DNA from: Salinimonas chungwhensis DSM 16280
GTDB lineage: Bacteria > Pseudomonadota > Gammaproteobacteria > Enterobacterales > Alteromonadaceae
NCBI RefSeq assembly: GCF_000378185.1
Contig: NZ_KB899376.1
Span: forward strand, 586,357 to 650,356
DNA: 64,000 bases
Direction: 5' to 3'
Shown: piece after piece, positions 28,354-36,467 of the stretch
How positions within the stretch are numbered: the stretch's first letter is position 1
Layout: the number at the start of each line of letters is the position of its first letter
Notes under the pieces: model-generated
The model's database searches: none
The model's input: the letters and a program-made list of their open reading frames with translations, nothing else
Told to the model about the DNA's origin: nothing
Program-made: the position numbers and the translations under genes

Positions 28354-29034
28354 TCAGTCTTCCACATCTATCGTAAACGCGCCTTTATACCGCGTCTGGC
28401 GCCACATCAGCCCTACCTGGTAAAACATGCTAATCATTAGCAGTGAGAACCACCACTCGTAAGCATTCTCCCATCTGGTCCAGAATTCCTCAAAAAAATA
28501 ACCTAACGCTGCGCTGACGATGGCAGTAATAATCAGCACCAGCGCAATCATCGTTAGTCGATTTTGTGCTGCTACAATGTGTAGTTTTTGCGTATCGAGA
28601 TAGTCCAGACTCCTTAATAGCATCAGGTGAGCAAACGCGGTTAGCGCAAAGTAAAAGATCACGCCAATGCGTCTGGCCAGGGCGTACGGCTCTCCTTCTG
28701 CGCCCAAAGTTACCGTATAGAGGACCAATGCCAGGCTGGCTATTATCCCCATCCCGCTGACCATCATTGATTTACCCTGAGCCACTGACATCTGGCGTAA
28801 CCAGTGATGTAACAAGAGCCAGTACGCAGACATAAAAACCGCAGTGGGGATAAGCAGTGCTTTAAAGATAAAAAATTCAGGATACTGCCGGCCCGTGGCA
28901 CTGATGGAATGGCAGTCCGACCAATAAGGGTTGCACGCTGTAAGATTTCCCATCGCTATGCCAATAGTCAAAGTGATGTGGACAGTAACCAGCGGAAGAA
29001 AAACACACAGCTGTGCTATTCGATAGGGGAACAT
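28354..29034 (-). CDS. Multi-pass membrane protein, Frag1/DRAM/Sfk1-like
   Basis: 226 residues, about six hydrophobic segments. The N-terminal loop with NPYWSDCHSISATGRQYPEFFIFKALL resembles the conserved SIS..G..PPE..IF pattern of the Frag1/DRAM/Sfk1 membrane family (PGAP2/CWH43-like). Function in bacteria unknown. A 37-codon small membrane protein gene lies 52 bp upstream in the same orientation, so they may be co-transcribed. It converges on the Omp85 gene with only 3 bp between stops; a bulged repeat (28338-28386) spans that junction. Confidence 0.7.
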   Translation of the reverse strand: MFPYRIAQLCVFLPLVTVHITLTIGIAMGNLTACNPYWSDCHSISATGRQYPEFFIFKALLIPTAVFMSAYWLLLHHWLRQMSVAQGKSMMVSGMGIIASLALVLYTVTLGAEGEPYALARRIGVIFYFALTAFAHLMLLRSLDYLDTQKLHIVAAQNRLTMIALVLIITAIVSAALGYFFEEFWTRWENAYEWWFSLLMISMFYQVGLMWRQTRYKGAFTIDVED

Positions 29035-29086
29035 CAGCGTTAATCCTCGTTGTTGTGATCAGATTTTTTATTGACCGGCCAGACCA

Positions 29087-29200
29087 TTAAAAACGCATTA
29101 TCACCACCACAAGAAACAGTAACAGGGCGCTGGCAGCCAGACAGATCAACACTGTGCTATTAACGTTGAGTTTGGCAGGTTGCCTCTTCGCTTTTTTCAT
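29087..29200 (-). CDS. Small single-pass membrane protein (37 aa)
   Basis: 37-residue frame starting ATG 29200 with GAAGAG about 10 bp upstream. The N terminus is strongly basic (MKKAKRQPAK), followed by a single hydrophobic helix (about residues 16-34) and a terminal MRF, the expected topology of a small inner-membrane protein with cytosolic N terminus. It precedes the Frag1-like gene on the same strand. No family recognised; short frames arise by chance, but the ordered basic-then-hydrophobic layout is typical of real microproteins. Confidence 0.45.
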   Translation of the reverse strand: MKKAKRQPAKLNVNSTVLICLAASALLLFLVVVIMRF

Positions 29201-29453
29201 AAGAATTTTCTCTTCGAACGCTGCTTGTACGACGGCTGGTAACACTGATTTGTATGTTAAATATAGCTAAAGGCTAAGTAACGTGCATTCTGCCGGCATG
29301 TAATTGCCATGATCAGGCTAAAGAACCACGCGCATAGAATGTCATATTGCGGATTAACGCTAATTTTGATGATCCGGTTAGCCAGACCAAGGGGAGTCAC
29401 TATTCGACAGTCAGATAACCACCAGTATCAGGTTTGTTCCGGCGTTTTTATGC
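29201..29453. other. Intergenic region without recognisable genes
   Basis: About 250 bp between the small membrane protein gene and the Mrp leader promoter. No ORF, repeat or structured element stands out. Confidence 0.5.
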
Positions 29454-29590
29454 TATGATTCCGTCTGCCTGGTAGATTATTCTGCGGCACTGTCGGGCCT
29501 GCTTGCAAAGGTGACAGGCGATCTTTATGATCTATCGCCGGGTCTAAGAAGGTATTGTTTCAGGTCTCGATTCATCAGCCCGCCTTTTTT
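29454..29590 (+). promoter_or_regulatory. Promoter and structured 5' leader of the Mrp operon; riboswitch-like candidate
   Basis: A TATGAT -10-like element (29454-29459) starts a leader of about 340 nt before mnhA. Within it, GGCGAT (29517-29522) pairs perfectly with ATCGCC (29534-29539); GCCTG (29497-29501) can pair with CAGGC (29515-29519); and AGGCG (29516-29520) can alternatively pair with CGCCT just before a six-T run (29581-29590). These mutually exclusive pairings and the T-run look like an aptamer plus terminator decision. Upstream of a Na+/H+ antiporter, a Na+ or Li+ sensing riboswitch (DUF1646 or nhaA-I type) is the natural hypothesis; I cannot confirm the class by eye. Confidence 0.5.
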
Positions 29591-29818
29591 ATAATATTCA
29601 GCCAGCGTTAGCTTTTATGAATCTTTGCATCTCTATGTGATTGCTTTAATCCAATATAAACCAAATGTGCGTACAATAGGTTGTTGTTTTGATAACGCTT
29701 TTGCGCATCACCGTTAGCGCGGCCGGATAAGCCAGTTTATATAATGAAGTCAAAGCTACCGTAGTCACTGAACTCAACTAGCCACAATAATTAGAATTAG
29801 TGAGGAATGTTAAACCCA

Positions 29819-32614
29819 ATGAGCTTATTTTGGATTCCGGTTTTATTAGTTTTGGGCGTTCTTGTACCAATCATCTGTGAGCGGTTCGGCAGAAATGTGT
29901 GTACGGTGGCGACCATGGCTTTGCCGGGGTTAGCATTAGCTAAAATTCTATCTATTGTTCCTGAGGTTTTTGCCGGGAATGTCATCACCGAATATTTATC
30001 CTGGATACCATCCGCGGGTTTAATCCTTTCTCTGAGAGTCGATGGTCTGGCTTTGCTATTTGCATTGCTCATTCTGGGAATTGGCCTGCTCATAATATTT
30101 TATGCCAGCTACTACCTGTCAGAAGAAGAAGCCATCGGACGTTTTTACGCCTATCTGATTTTATTTATGACAGCGATGCTATCAATCGTGCTTGCCAACA
30201 ATCTCTTGCAGCTCTGGATGGCGTGGGAAATAACCAGTATAAGCTCGTTCCTGCTGATTAGTTTTTGGTCATCGAAATCGGAATCGCGCAAAGGCGCTCG
30301 CATGGCACTGACTGTCACTGGTGCCGGTGGGCTGGCATTGCTGGCCGGTTTTTTACTGATTGGGGATATAGTCGGCAGTTATGATCTCAGTGTTGTGTTA
30401 AATAGCGGTGACACTATTAGAGACCACGCGCTCTATCCGGTTGCACTGCTGCTGGTGCTGGCTGGCGCCTTTACAAAATCTGCGCAGTTTCCTTTTCACT
30501 TCTGGCTGCCCCACGCTATGGCAGCGCCAACGCCGGTGAGTGCTTATCTGCACTCTGCGACCATGGTTAAAGCCGGTATATTTTTATTAGCCCTTTTTTA
30601 CCCGGTACTGGCGGGCACCGATTTGTGGTTTTTTGTCGTCAGTATGACCGGGCTGGCTACGTTTCTTATCGGCGCTTATCTCGCGCTATTTCAGCATGAT
30701 TTGAAAGGGTTGCTTGCTTATTCGACCATCAGTCACCTGGGGCTGATTACGTTACTGCTGGGGATAAATACACAATTAGCAGCCATTGCCGCCCTGTTTC
30801 ATATAATGAATCACGCTGTATTTAAAGCCTCACTCTTTATGGCAGCCGGTATCATTGATCACGAGACCGGCACCCGGGATATGCGCAGACTTAATGGCTT
30901 GTGGAAATATATGCCGCATACAGCAACGCTGGCTACTGTTTCGGCGGCATCCATGGCGGGTATTCCTTTATTCAACGGTTTTCTATCTAAAGAAATGTTT
31001 TTTGCAGAGACACTGGATCAGGTCGCGCTTGGCTCTTTATCCTGGATGATCCCTGTACTGGCGACATTGGGGGGAATCTTATCTGTCGCGTATTCAATGC
31101 GATTTATTCACGACGTTTTTTTCAACAAAGAGCCGGAGGGGTTACCAAAAACCCCCGCGGAACCGCCTCGTTACATGAAATTCCCGGTAGAAATATTAGT
31201 GGTAATCTGTTTGTTAGTGGGTATTGTTCCTGACTTTATGATTGGCGATTTGCTCGCTATTTCCGCCACTGCGCTTCTTCCCGACGGCCCCCTGCCTGAG
31301 TACAGTTTATCAATCTGGCATGGTTTGAATTTACCCTTACTGATGAGTGTTATTGCTATTTTCGGTGGCCTGCTGGTTTACGCTTACCGCCACCCTCTTT
31401 ACCGTTTCCAGTCACAGTTTAGAGAGACAGACGCAAAGCTAGTATTCGAAGGCATCATGCAGGGAGGGATCCAACAGGTCAGCCGCTTGCATAATACCCT
31501 TAGTAATGGGTCATTGCAGCGTTATATAGCTTTGCTGCTTATTTTGGTCATCGTTATGACCGCTATTCCGATCATACAATTAGACAGCGCCGCGGGAAAT
31601 CTCACCGACCAGGCGGTCAATGGTATCGAAATCACGCTTGCAATGTTGCTTTGCATTAGTGCAGTTGCCACCGCCATACTCCATAAACAACGTATGATCG
31701 CGCTGATTGCTATCTCCGTGGTTGGGTTGATTGTGTCTATTACATTTGCCCGTTTTTCCGCGCCTGACTTGGCACTGACTCAGCTAGCGGTTGAGATTGT
31801 GACCGTGATTCTTTTGATGCTGGCGCTGTTCTTTTTACCTCAGAAAACGCCCGCTGATTCAGCGCCCAAACGGATAGTCAGAGATCTGGGGATTGCAGCG
31901 ATTCTCGGCGGTATTGTGGCAACCATTAACTACGCCATTATTACCCGGCCATTTGACAGTATTTCAGACTTCTTCATAGCCAACAGTAAAACCGGCGGTG
32001 GCGGTACCAATGTGGTTAACGTTATTCTGGTTGATTTTCGTGGTTTCGACACGCTTGGTGAGATTACGGTACTGGGAATAGCTGCACTGGGTATTTTCAA
32101 ATTACTAACAAGAATTCGTCTATCAATGCCAACGGCCAATGATAAAGGGATTGCCTGGTCAAAAGATGTGCATCCGCCGATTCTCGTTATGATTTCACAA
32201 AGCTTATTGCCGCTTGCATTGCTGGTTTCTGCTTATATTTTCATTCGCGGGCATAATCTGCCCGGGGGGGGATTTATTGCCGGACTGGTGACATCTGTGG
32301 CAATTATTCAACAGTACATAGCCCACGGAGTGGACTGGATCAAGCCCCGTATAAAGCTGAATTATCAGAACCTAATTGCATGGGGAGTGTTACTGGCTGC
32401 GCTAACAGGTGTGGGTAGCTGGCTTTTTGACCGGCCGTTTCTGACCTCCTGGTTTGATTATTTTGATATTCCCTGGATTGGCAAGATAGAGCTTGCCAGT
32501 GCGATTATCTTCGACCTCGGGGTATATCTTACGGTGGTAGGAGCAACCTTATTAATTTTGGCAAATCTGGGTAAGTTAACAACCGAGCATCGCCCAACGG
32601 TGGAGGAAGAATAA
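29819..32614 (+). CDS. mnhA: Mrp-type Na+/H+ antiporter subunit A with fused B domain
   Basis: Large subunit of the multi-subunit Mrp (Mnh) cation/proton antiporter in the inner membrane. About 931 residues from ATG 29819, preferred because GAGGA (29802-29806) is too close to the alternative ATG 29807. It has NuoL-like antiporter helices ([62 protein letters not shown]) and a C-terminal part corresponding to subunit B ([28 protein letters not shown]), with no separate B gene. Fused A-B with C, D, E, F, G is the known group 2 Mrp layout. It overlaps mnhC by 1 bp. Confidence 0.95.
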   Translation: MSLFWIPVLLVLGVLVPIICERFGRNVCTVATMALPGLALAKILSIVPEVFAGNVITEYLSWIPSAGLILSLRVDGLALLFALLILGIGLLIIFYASYYLSEEEAIGRFYAYLILFMTAMLSIVLANNLLQLWMAWEITSISSFLLISFWSSKSESRKGARMALTVTGAGGLALLAGFLLIGDIVGSYDLSVVLNSGDTIRDHALYPVALLLVLAGAFTKSAQFPFHFWLPHAMAAPTPVSAYLHSATMVKAGIFLLALFYPVLAGTDLWFFVVSMTGLATFLIGAYLALFQHDLKGLLAYSTISHLGLITLLLGINTQLAAIAALFHIMNHAVFKASLFMAAGIIDHETGTRDMRRLNGLWKYMPHTATLATVSAASMAGIPLFNGFLSKEMFFAETLDQVALGSLSWMIPVLATLGGILSVAYSMRFIHDVFFNKEPEGLPKTPAEPPRYMKFPVEILVVICLLVGIVPDFMIGDLLAISATALLPDGPLPEYSLSIWHGLNLPLLMSVIAIFGGLLVYAYRHPLYRFQSQFRETDAKLVFEGIMQGGIQQVSRLHNTLSNGSLQRYIALLLILVIVMTAIPIIQLDSAAGNLTDQAVNGIEITLAMLLCISAVATAILHKQRMIALIAISVVGLIVSITFARFSAPDLALTQLAVEIVTVILLMLALFFLPQKTPADSAPKRIVRDLGIAAILGGIVATINYAIITRPFDSISDFFIANSKTGGGGTNVVNVILVDFRGFDTLGEITVLGIAALGIFKLLTRIRLSMPTANDKGIAWSKDVHPPILVMISQSLLPLALLVSAYIFIRGHNLPGGGFIAGLVTSVAIIQQYIAHGVDWIKPRIKLNYQNLIAWGVLLAALTGVGSWLFDRPFLTSWFDYFDIPWIGKIELASAIIFDLGVYLTVVGATLLILANLGKLTTEHRPTVEEE

Positions 32615-32982
32615 TGGAGACTCTGTATGTTCTTTGCGTGGGTGTGATGACCTTCAGTGGCGTATTTCTATGTCTGCGCGGGCGCACATTCCCGGTGGTT
32701 CTGGGGTTGATGATGCTGGGCTACGCGGTAAATCTGTTTCTTTTTTCCAGTGGCCGCCTGAACTTAGACGGCGCTGCTATTCTTGGAAAATCTGAAATCT
32801 ACGCCGATCCCCTCCCTCAGGCCCTGGTGTTAACCGCTATCGTAATTGGTTTTGCGATGATAGCGTTCATCGTTATTTTATCAATGCGAGCAAGAGCTGA
32901 TCTTGGTAATGACTATGTCGATGGTAAAGAGCCCCCTGATTCATCAATGAATAGCCCATCCCGCTGGAGCAGTAAAAAATGA
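32614..32982 (+). CDS. mnhC: Mrp-type Na+/H+ antiporter subunit C
   Basis: 122-residue NuoK-like membrane subunit with three hydrophobic helices (about 3-22, 29-47 and 70-92). Characteristic segments: GVFLCLRGRTFPVVLGLMMLGYAVNLFLFSSGRL and DPLPQALVLTAIVIGFAMIAF, the latter conserved between MrpC and NuoK. Start ATG overlaps the mnhA stop (TAATG) and its stop overlaps the mnhD start (ATGA), so it is translated in a coupled series. The C-terminal tail is hydrophilic. Confidence 0.95.
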   Translation: METLYVLCVGVMTFSGVFLCLRGRTFPVVLGLMMLGYAVNLFLFSSGRLNLDGAAILGKSEIYADPLPQALVLTAIVIGFAMIAFIVILSMRARADLGNDYVDGKEPPDSSMNSPSRWSSKK

Positions 32983-34505
32983 TGGACCACCTTCCTATTC
33001 TGCCTATTCTGATTCCGCTGTTTGGTGGACTGCTGATGCTATTGCCACCCTTTGCCGGTGTTGAACGGTACGTCAATCGACGAATCGGTACGACGTTGCT
33101 GTGTGTGCTCCATATTGTTGCAACCATTTTTCTTATGAATTCAGTCAGTGAAAATGGCTCAATGATGTACGCAATCGGAAACTGGCAGGCACCATTTGGC
33201 ATCATCATGTTTGCTGATCCATTAGCCGTCATGCTGGTTTTATTAACCGGCTTTCTGGGCCTTGCATCAACCCTTTACGCTTTTGCCGGCACCGATCGCG
33301 AGGGGCGGTATTTCCATCCTATTATGCAATTTCAAATCATGGGCATTACCGGGGCGTTTCTCACTCATGATTTATTCAATTTGTTTGTGTTTTTTGAAGT
33401 CCTTTTAATCGCCTCCTACGCCCTGCTTATTCACGGCGGCGGCAAGCAGCGGACACTGGCAAATGTACATTATGTAATATTGAATCTGGTGGGTTCCTCT
33501 CTGTTCCTGTTTGCGCTAGGCACTTTGTATGGCACCACAGGTACGCTCAATATTGCCGATATGTCGTTGAAAATAAGTACACTCTCTGCGCGGGAACAGG
33601 TAATAGCTGAAGCTGGCGGTATGTTGCTACTGGTTGTTTTTGGGTTGAAAGCTGCCATTTTGCCATTACATTTCTGGCTGCCGCGAACTTATGCTGCGGC
33701 CAGCGCGCCCGTCGCGGCTTTATTTGCCATCATGACCAAAGTTGGTGTTTATGGCATTTTCAGGGTCTACACAGTGATTTTTGGTGAGCAGGCCGGACAG
33801 CTAAGTGGCATGATCCAGCCCTGGATATGGCCTCTGGCTATTTTAACCGTCATCATAGGTACCGTGGGTGTATTAGCCAGCCCGGATCTCAGAAACTTAA
33901 CCGGTAACCTCGTGATTATTTCGGTGGGCACATTGCTGATGGCGTTTGCTATTCGAACACCTGAGGCAACCGCCGCAGGTTTTTACTATCTGATCCATAG
34001 CACCCTTATATCAGCGGCCTTATTTATGATAGCCGATATGATTGGACAACAGCGAGGTAAGGCCGTTGACCGCTTTGTTATCGCCAGAAAAGTACAGCAA
34101 CCTGCACTGCTCGGCCTGATGTTTTTTGTGGCAGCAATGGCAATAGCAGGTTTACCTCCGTTTTCAGGATTTATTGGTAAATTAATTATTCTGCAATCAG
34201 CTTTTAGCGATTCCGACAAAGTATGGGTCTGGTCAATTGTTCTTATTTCCAGCCTTCTTACTATCATCGCACTATCAAGGGCAGGTACAACGCTGTTTTG
34301 GCGACACGCCGGCGACCGTGACAAAGCGGATAAAACAGCGGTGTCATACTGGCAGATTGGTGGTGTTTCTTTATTACTGATTGCTTCTCCGTTAATTGTC
34401 ATATACGGCGCGCCGGTTATTAAATATACCGGCCACGCAGCACAGCAGCTTCATGATTTGAGCGCTGCGGTTAGCGTTATGCAACTTAAAGGAGTACAAC
34501 AGTGA
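32979..34505 (+). CDS. mnhD: Mrp-type Na+/H+ antiporter subunit D
   Basis: 508-residue polytopic subunit homologous to NuoM/NuoN, with about 14 helices; together with subunit A it forms the ion-translocating part. Hallmarks: FNLFVFFEVLLIASYALLIHG (the conserved Glu in FFEVLL), KAAILPLHFWLPRTYAAASAPVAALFAIMTKVGVYGIFR with the conserved lysines, and IAGLPPFSGFIGKLIIL. It overlaps mnhC by 4 bp and mnhE by 4 bp. Confidence 0.95.
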   Translation: MMDHLPILPILIPLFGGLLMLLPPFAGVERYVNRRIGTTLLCVLHIVATIFLMNSVSENGSMMYAIGNWQAPFGIIMFADPLAVMLVLLTGFLGLASTLYAFAGTDREGRYFHPIMQFQIMGITGAFLTHDLFNLFVFFEVLLIASYALLIHGGGKQRTLANVHYVILNLVGSSLFLFALGTLYGTTGTLNIADMSLKISTLSAREQVIAEAGGMLLLVVFGLKAAILPLHFWLPRTYAAASAPVAALFAIMTKVGVYGIFRVYTVIFGEQAGQLSGMIQPWIWPLAILTVIIGTVGVLASPDLRNLTGNLVIISVGTLLMAFAIRTPEATAAGFYYLIHSTLISAALFMIADMIGQQRGKAVDRFVIARKVQQPALLGLMFFVAAMAIAGLPPFSGFIGKLIILQSAFSDSDKVWVWSIVLISSLLTIIALSRAGTTLFWRHAGDRDKADKTAVSYWQIGGVSLLLIASPLIVIYGAPVIKYTGHAAQQLHDLSAAVSVMQLKGVQQ

Positions 34506-35002
34506 GTATTATTACACGACTGTTGCCGATGCCTGCTCATAGCTTTTTATTGCTCATTGTGTGGTTGATGTTAAATGTGAGTTTCAGTCTTGGTCACATC
34601 ATTTTAGGCTCGGTGCTGGCAGTTATTATTCCGCTTCTTTGCGCGCCTTTACAGGTCCCTCAGCCAAAACTTAAACGGCCATTGCGCGCGGTTCGGTATG
34701 TCTTCATGGTGTTAGGTGATATTGTTGTAGCTAATGTACAGGTTGCTATCCTGGTGGTTGGGCCTATGCGGCGCATCAAACCCGGTTTCGTGGCAATACC
34801 TATAGATCTTGAAGAAACCCTTCTTATTACCATACTTGCCAGTACCGTTACGATGACGCCAGGAACATTAAGCGCTGAACTTTCGAAAGATAAAAACTGG
34901 CTTTATGTCCATGTGCTTAACATGCCTGACAACGAAGAAGAAGTTATATCGTTGATAAAAAACAGATATGAGTCAGCTATCAAGGAGATTTTTCAATGCT
35001 AG
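34502..35002 (+). CDS. mnhE: Mrp-type Na+/H+ antiporter subunit E
   Basis: 166-residue subunit with two N-terminal helices (about 12-50) and a cytosolic C-terminal domain containing the MnhE signature ETLLITILASTVTMTPGTLSAEL and LYVHVLNMPD. The GTG start overlaps the mnhD stop (GTGA) and its end overlaps mnhF by 7 bp. The assignment rests on this signature and the operon position. Confidence 0.94.
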   Translation: MSIITRLLPMPAHSFLLLIVWLMLNVSFSLGHIILGSVLAVIIPLLCAPLQVPQPKLKRPLRAVRYVFMVLGDIVVANVQVAILVVGPMRRIKPGFVAIPIDLEETLLITILASTVTMTPGTLSAELSKDKNWLYVHVLNMPDNEEEVISLIKNRYESAIKEIFQC

Positions 35003-35265
35003 AAACCGCTGTGATTTGTGTTGGCATTATGATTTCTATCGCACTTATTCTGAATCTTTGGCGATTGCTGGTGGGGCCGGATTTGGTCGATCGCATAGTG
35101 GCGCTGGATACTATGTATATTAATAGCATCGCGTTAATAATGCTGTTTGGCATGTACAACAAAACCTCATTATACTTTGAGGCCGCTTTGCTTATCGCAA
35201 TGTTAGGCTTTGTAAGCAGCGTTGCATTTGGCAAATATATTCTTCGCGGCGATATTATCGAATAG
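34996..35265 (+). CDS. mnhF: Mrp-type Na+/H+ antiporter subunit F
   Basis: 89-residue membrane subunit with three hydrophobic helices. The conserved segment LLVGPDLVDRIVALDTMYINSIALIMLFGM carries the Asp residues typical of MrpF. It overlaps mnhE by 7 bp and lies 8 bp before mnhG; a GGAG-like site (AAGGAG, 34981-34986) precedes the start inside mnhE. Confidence 0.94.
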   Translation: MLETAVICVGIMISIALILNLWRLLVGPDLVDRIVALDTMYINSIALIMLFGMYNKTSLYFEAALLIAMLGFVSSVAFGKYILRGDIIE

Positions 35266-35273
35266 GACAAATT

Positions 35274-35657
35274 ATGAGTTTTTGGGTTGAGGTCATTGTT
35301 TCCATCTTACTAATCATCGGCGGTACGTTTGTGCTGGTGGGTTCAATTGGTCTGTTTCGTCTAAAAGACGTTTATTGTCGACTTCACGGCCCCACTAAAG
35401 CTACCACTGTGGGACTGGGAGGGATTCTGTTAAGCTCGATGATCTATATGTCTCATCATAACGGCTATCTGAGTATTCATGAGCTTCTGATTACGTTATT
35501 TTTGGTTATCACCGCACCCGTAACCGCGCATATTCTTGCCAAAGCTGCTATGCATCATAAAGTAAAAACGATGGAAGCGACGAGAAACAGCCACATGGTC
35601 ACCACAGCCAGAGAACAACGTCCACCCGTCAGCGACAACGATGCTGGAAGTAGCTAA
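35274..35657 (+). CDS. mnhG: Mrp-type Na+/H+ antiporter subunit G
   Basis: 127-residue last subunit of the Mrp complex with three helices. Signature: GGTFVLVGSIGLFRLKDVYCRLHGPTKATTVGLGGILLSSM, then LFLVITAPVTAHILAKAAMHH. A hydrophilic C-terminal tail of about 30 residues is longer than in minimal homologues. AGGA precedes the ATG. No terminator is visible after the stop; the downstream region carries a 31-bp tandem repeat. Confidence 0.94.
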   Translation: MSFWVEVIVSILLIIGGTFVLVGSIGLFRLKDVYCRLHGPTKATTVGLGGILLSSMIYMSHHNGYLSIHELLITLFLVITAPVTAHILAKAAMHHKVKTMEATRNSHMVTTAREQRPPVSDNDAGSS

Positions 35658-35699
35658 CATCACCCGTTCTATTCTGGTAGGGATGATGAAAAGCCTTCA

Positions 35700-35776
35700 T
35701 AGCAATACCCCGTTGCCACTATTACTGAAATAGCAATACCCCGTTGCCACTATTACTGAAATAGCAATATGTTGCC
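35700..35776. repeat. 31-bp tandem direct repeat, about 2.3 copies
   Basis: Two identical 31-bp units (35700-35730 and 35731-35761) beginning TAGCAATACCCCG and ending ATTACTGAAA, followed by a partial copy (TAGCAATA, then GTTGCC with a short deletion) to about 35776. It is intergenic, 43 bp past mnhG. With only two copies and no spacers it is not a CRISPR. Confidence 0.9.
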
Positions 35777-35918
35777 CCGACCCACGAACTCCATTTACGC
35801 AGTAAAACCTATAACTCATAGCCATATCTATGCGTAAAACAACCTGAATAAACTATGGTGTCTGCGGCTGATTAACCGGATAATTTTTCTCAGATATCGC
35901 CCTTAGCTATAGTTAATT

Positions 35919-36215
35919 ATGACAAAAGTTTTTAACACCACATTACTACGTTCTCGACGACTGTCGGTAAATATCGTGACCTACCACGAAGGACACCGTG
36001 TTTTACAGCATAACGATCCTATGGGAAGCGGTCGTTACTTTAAGTTCAATATGGTACTCATTAAACCAACTAAAGGTGGCAACTTTTCATGTGAAAAAGT
36101 AATTTTCAGCCTTTTCGACCGTATCTTTTTTTTCAGACCTGACAAGTACCTTCATAGTGTGAGTAAAATTGAAAAAGGTAAGCGAAAATTACTGTCAGTG
36201 GCGATGTATATTTAA
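35919..36215 (+). CDS. Very short 2OG-Fe(II)-oxygenase-like ORF, possibly a gene remnant
   Basis: 98-residue frame that reads like the catalytic half of a prolyl-hydroxylase-type 2-oxoglutarate/Fe(II) oxygenase. An iron-binding HxD (His31, Asp33, in LQHNDP) is followed by a distal His79 (YLHSVSKIEKGKRKLLS) and an Arg89 exactly ten residues further, the usual spacing for the 2OG-binding Arg. Normal family members are about 180-250 residues, so the N-terminal strands are missing. No ribosome site precedes the ATG and the codon use is more AT-rich than neighbours. It could be a truncated pseudogene or a real mini-enzyme. Confidence 0.4.
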   Translation: MTKVFNTTLLRSRRLSVNIVTYHEGHRVLQHNDPMGSGRYFKFNMVLIKPTKGGNFSCEKVIFSLFDRIFFFRPDKYLHSVSKIEKGKRKLLSVAMYI

Positions 36216-36467
36216 AAATAGCTGTCGAAGCTGGCTAGACAGAAAATACAGCAACAACAACGCAGTTAAGACCGGCCGTCATAATCTAATATCGAATACG
36301 GTTTTAAGCGTATCTATCTACCCTGCAAAATATTCAGAAGCCAGCCAGCGCCCACCAATGCTTGCGGACATTGATATGCACTGGCTGGGCTGATAAACAC
36401 TATTGCTTATCCTATTGGGTAGGCAGACCGTACTTCCCATTTAGCATTTTCTAATCCAGTCTATAGG
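36216..36467. other. Intergenic region without a supportable gene
   Basis: About 250 bp between the short oxygenase-like ORF and the M48 gene stop. A 74-codon frame here (36169-36393) has no family resemblance, no ribosome site and unusual composition, so I do not annotate it. No terminator or repeat is apparent. Confidence 0.5.

Noticed and set aside
28338..28386. Bulged inverted repeat AAAGGCGTTT/AAACGCGCCTTT across the convergent stops
   Set aside because: One bulge and a 27-base loop without a proper T-run; partly inside coding sequence.
35700..35776. Possible CRISPR array
   Set aside because: The units abut with no spacers and only about 2.3 copies; no cas genes in the window.
36169..36393. 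74-codon frame downstream of the oxygenase-like ORF
   Set aside because: Overlaps that ORF in another frame, no ribosome site, odd composition.
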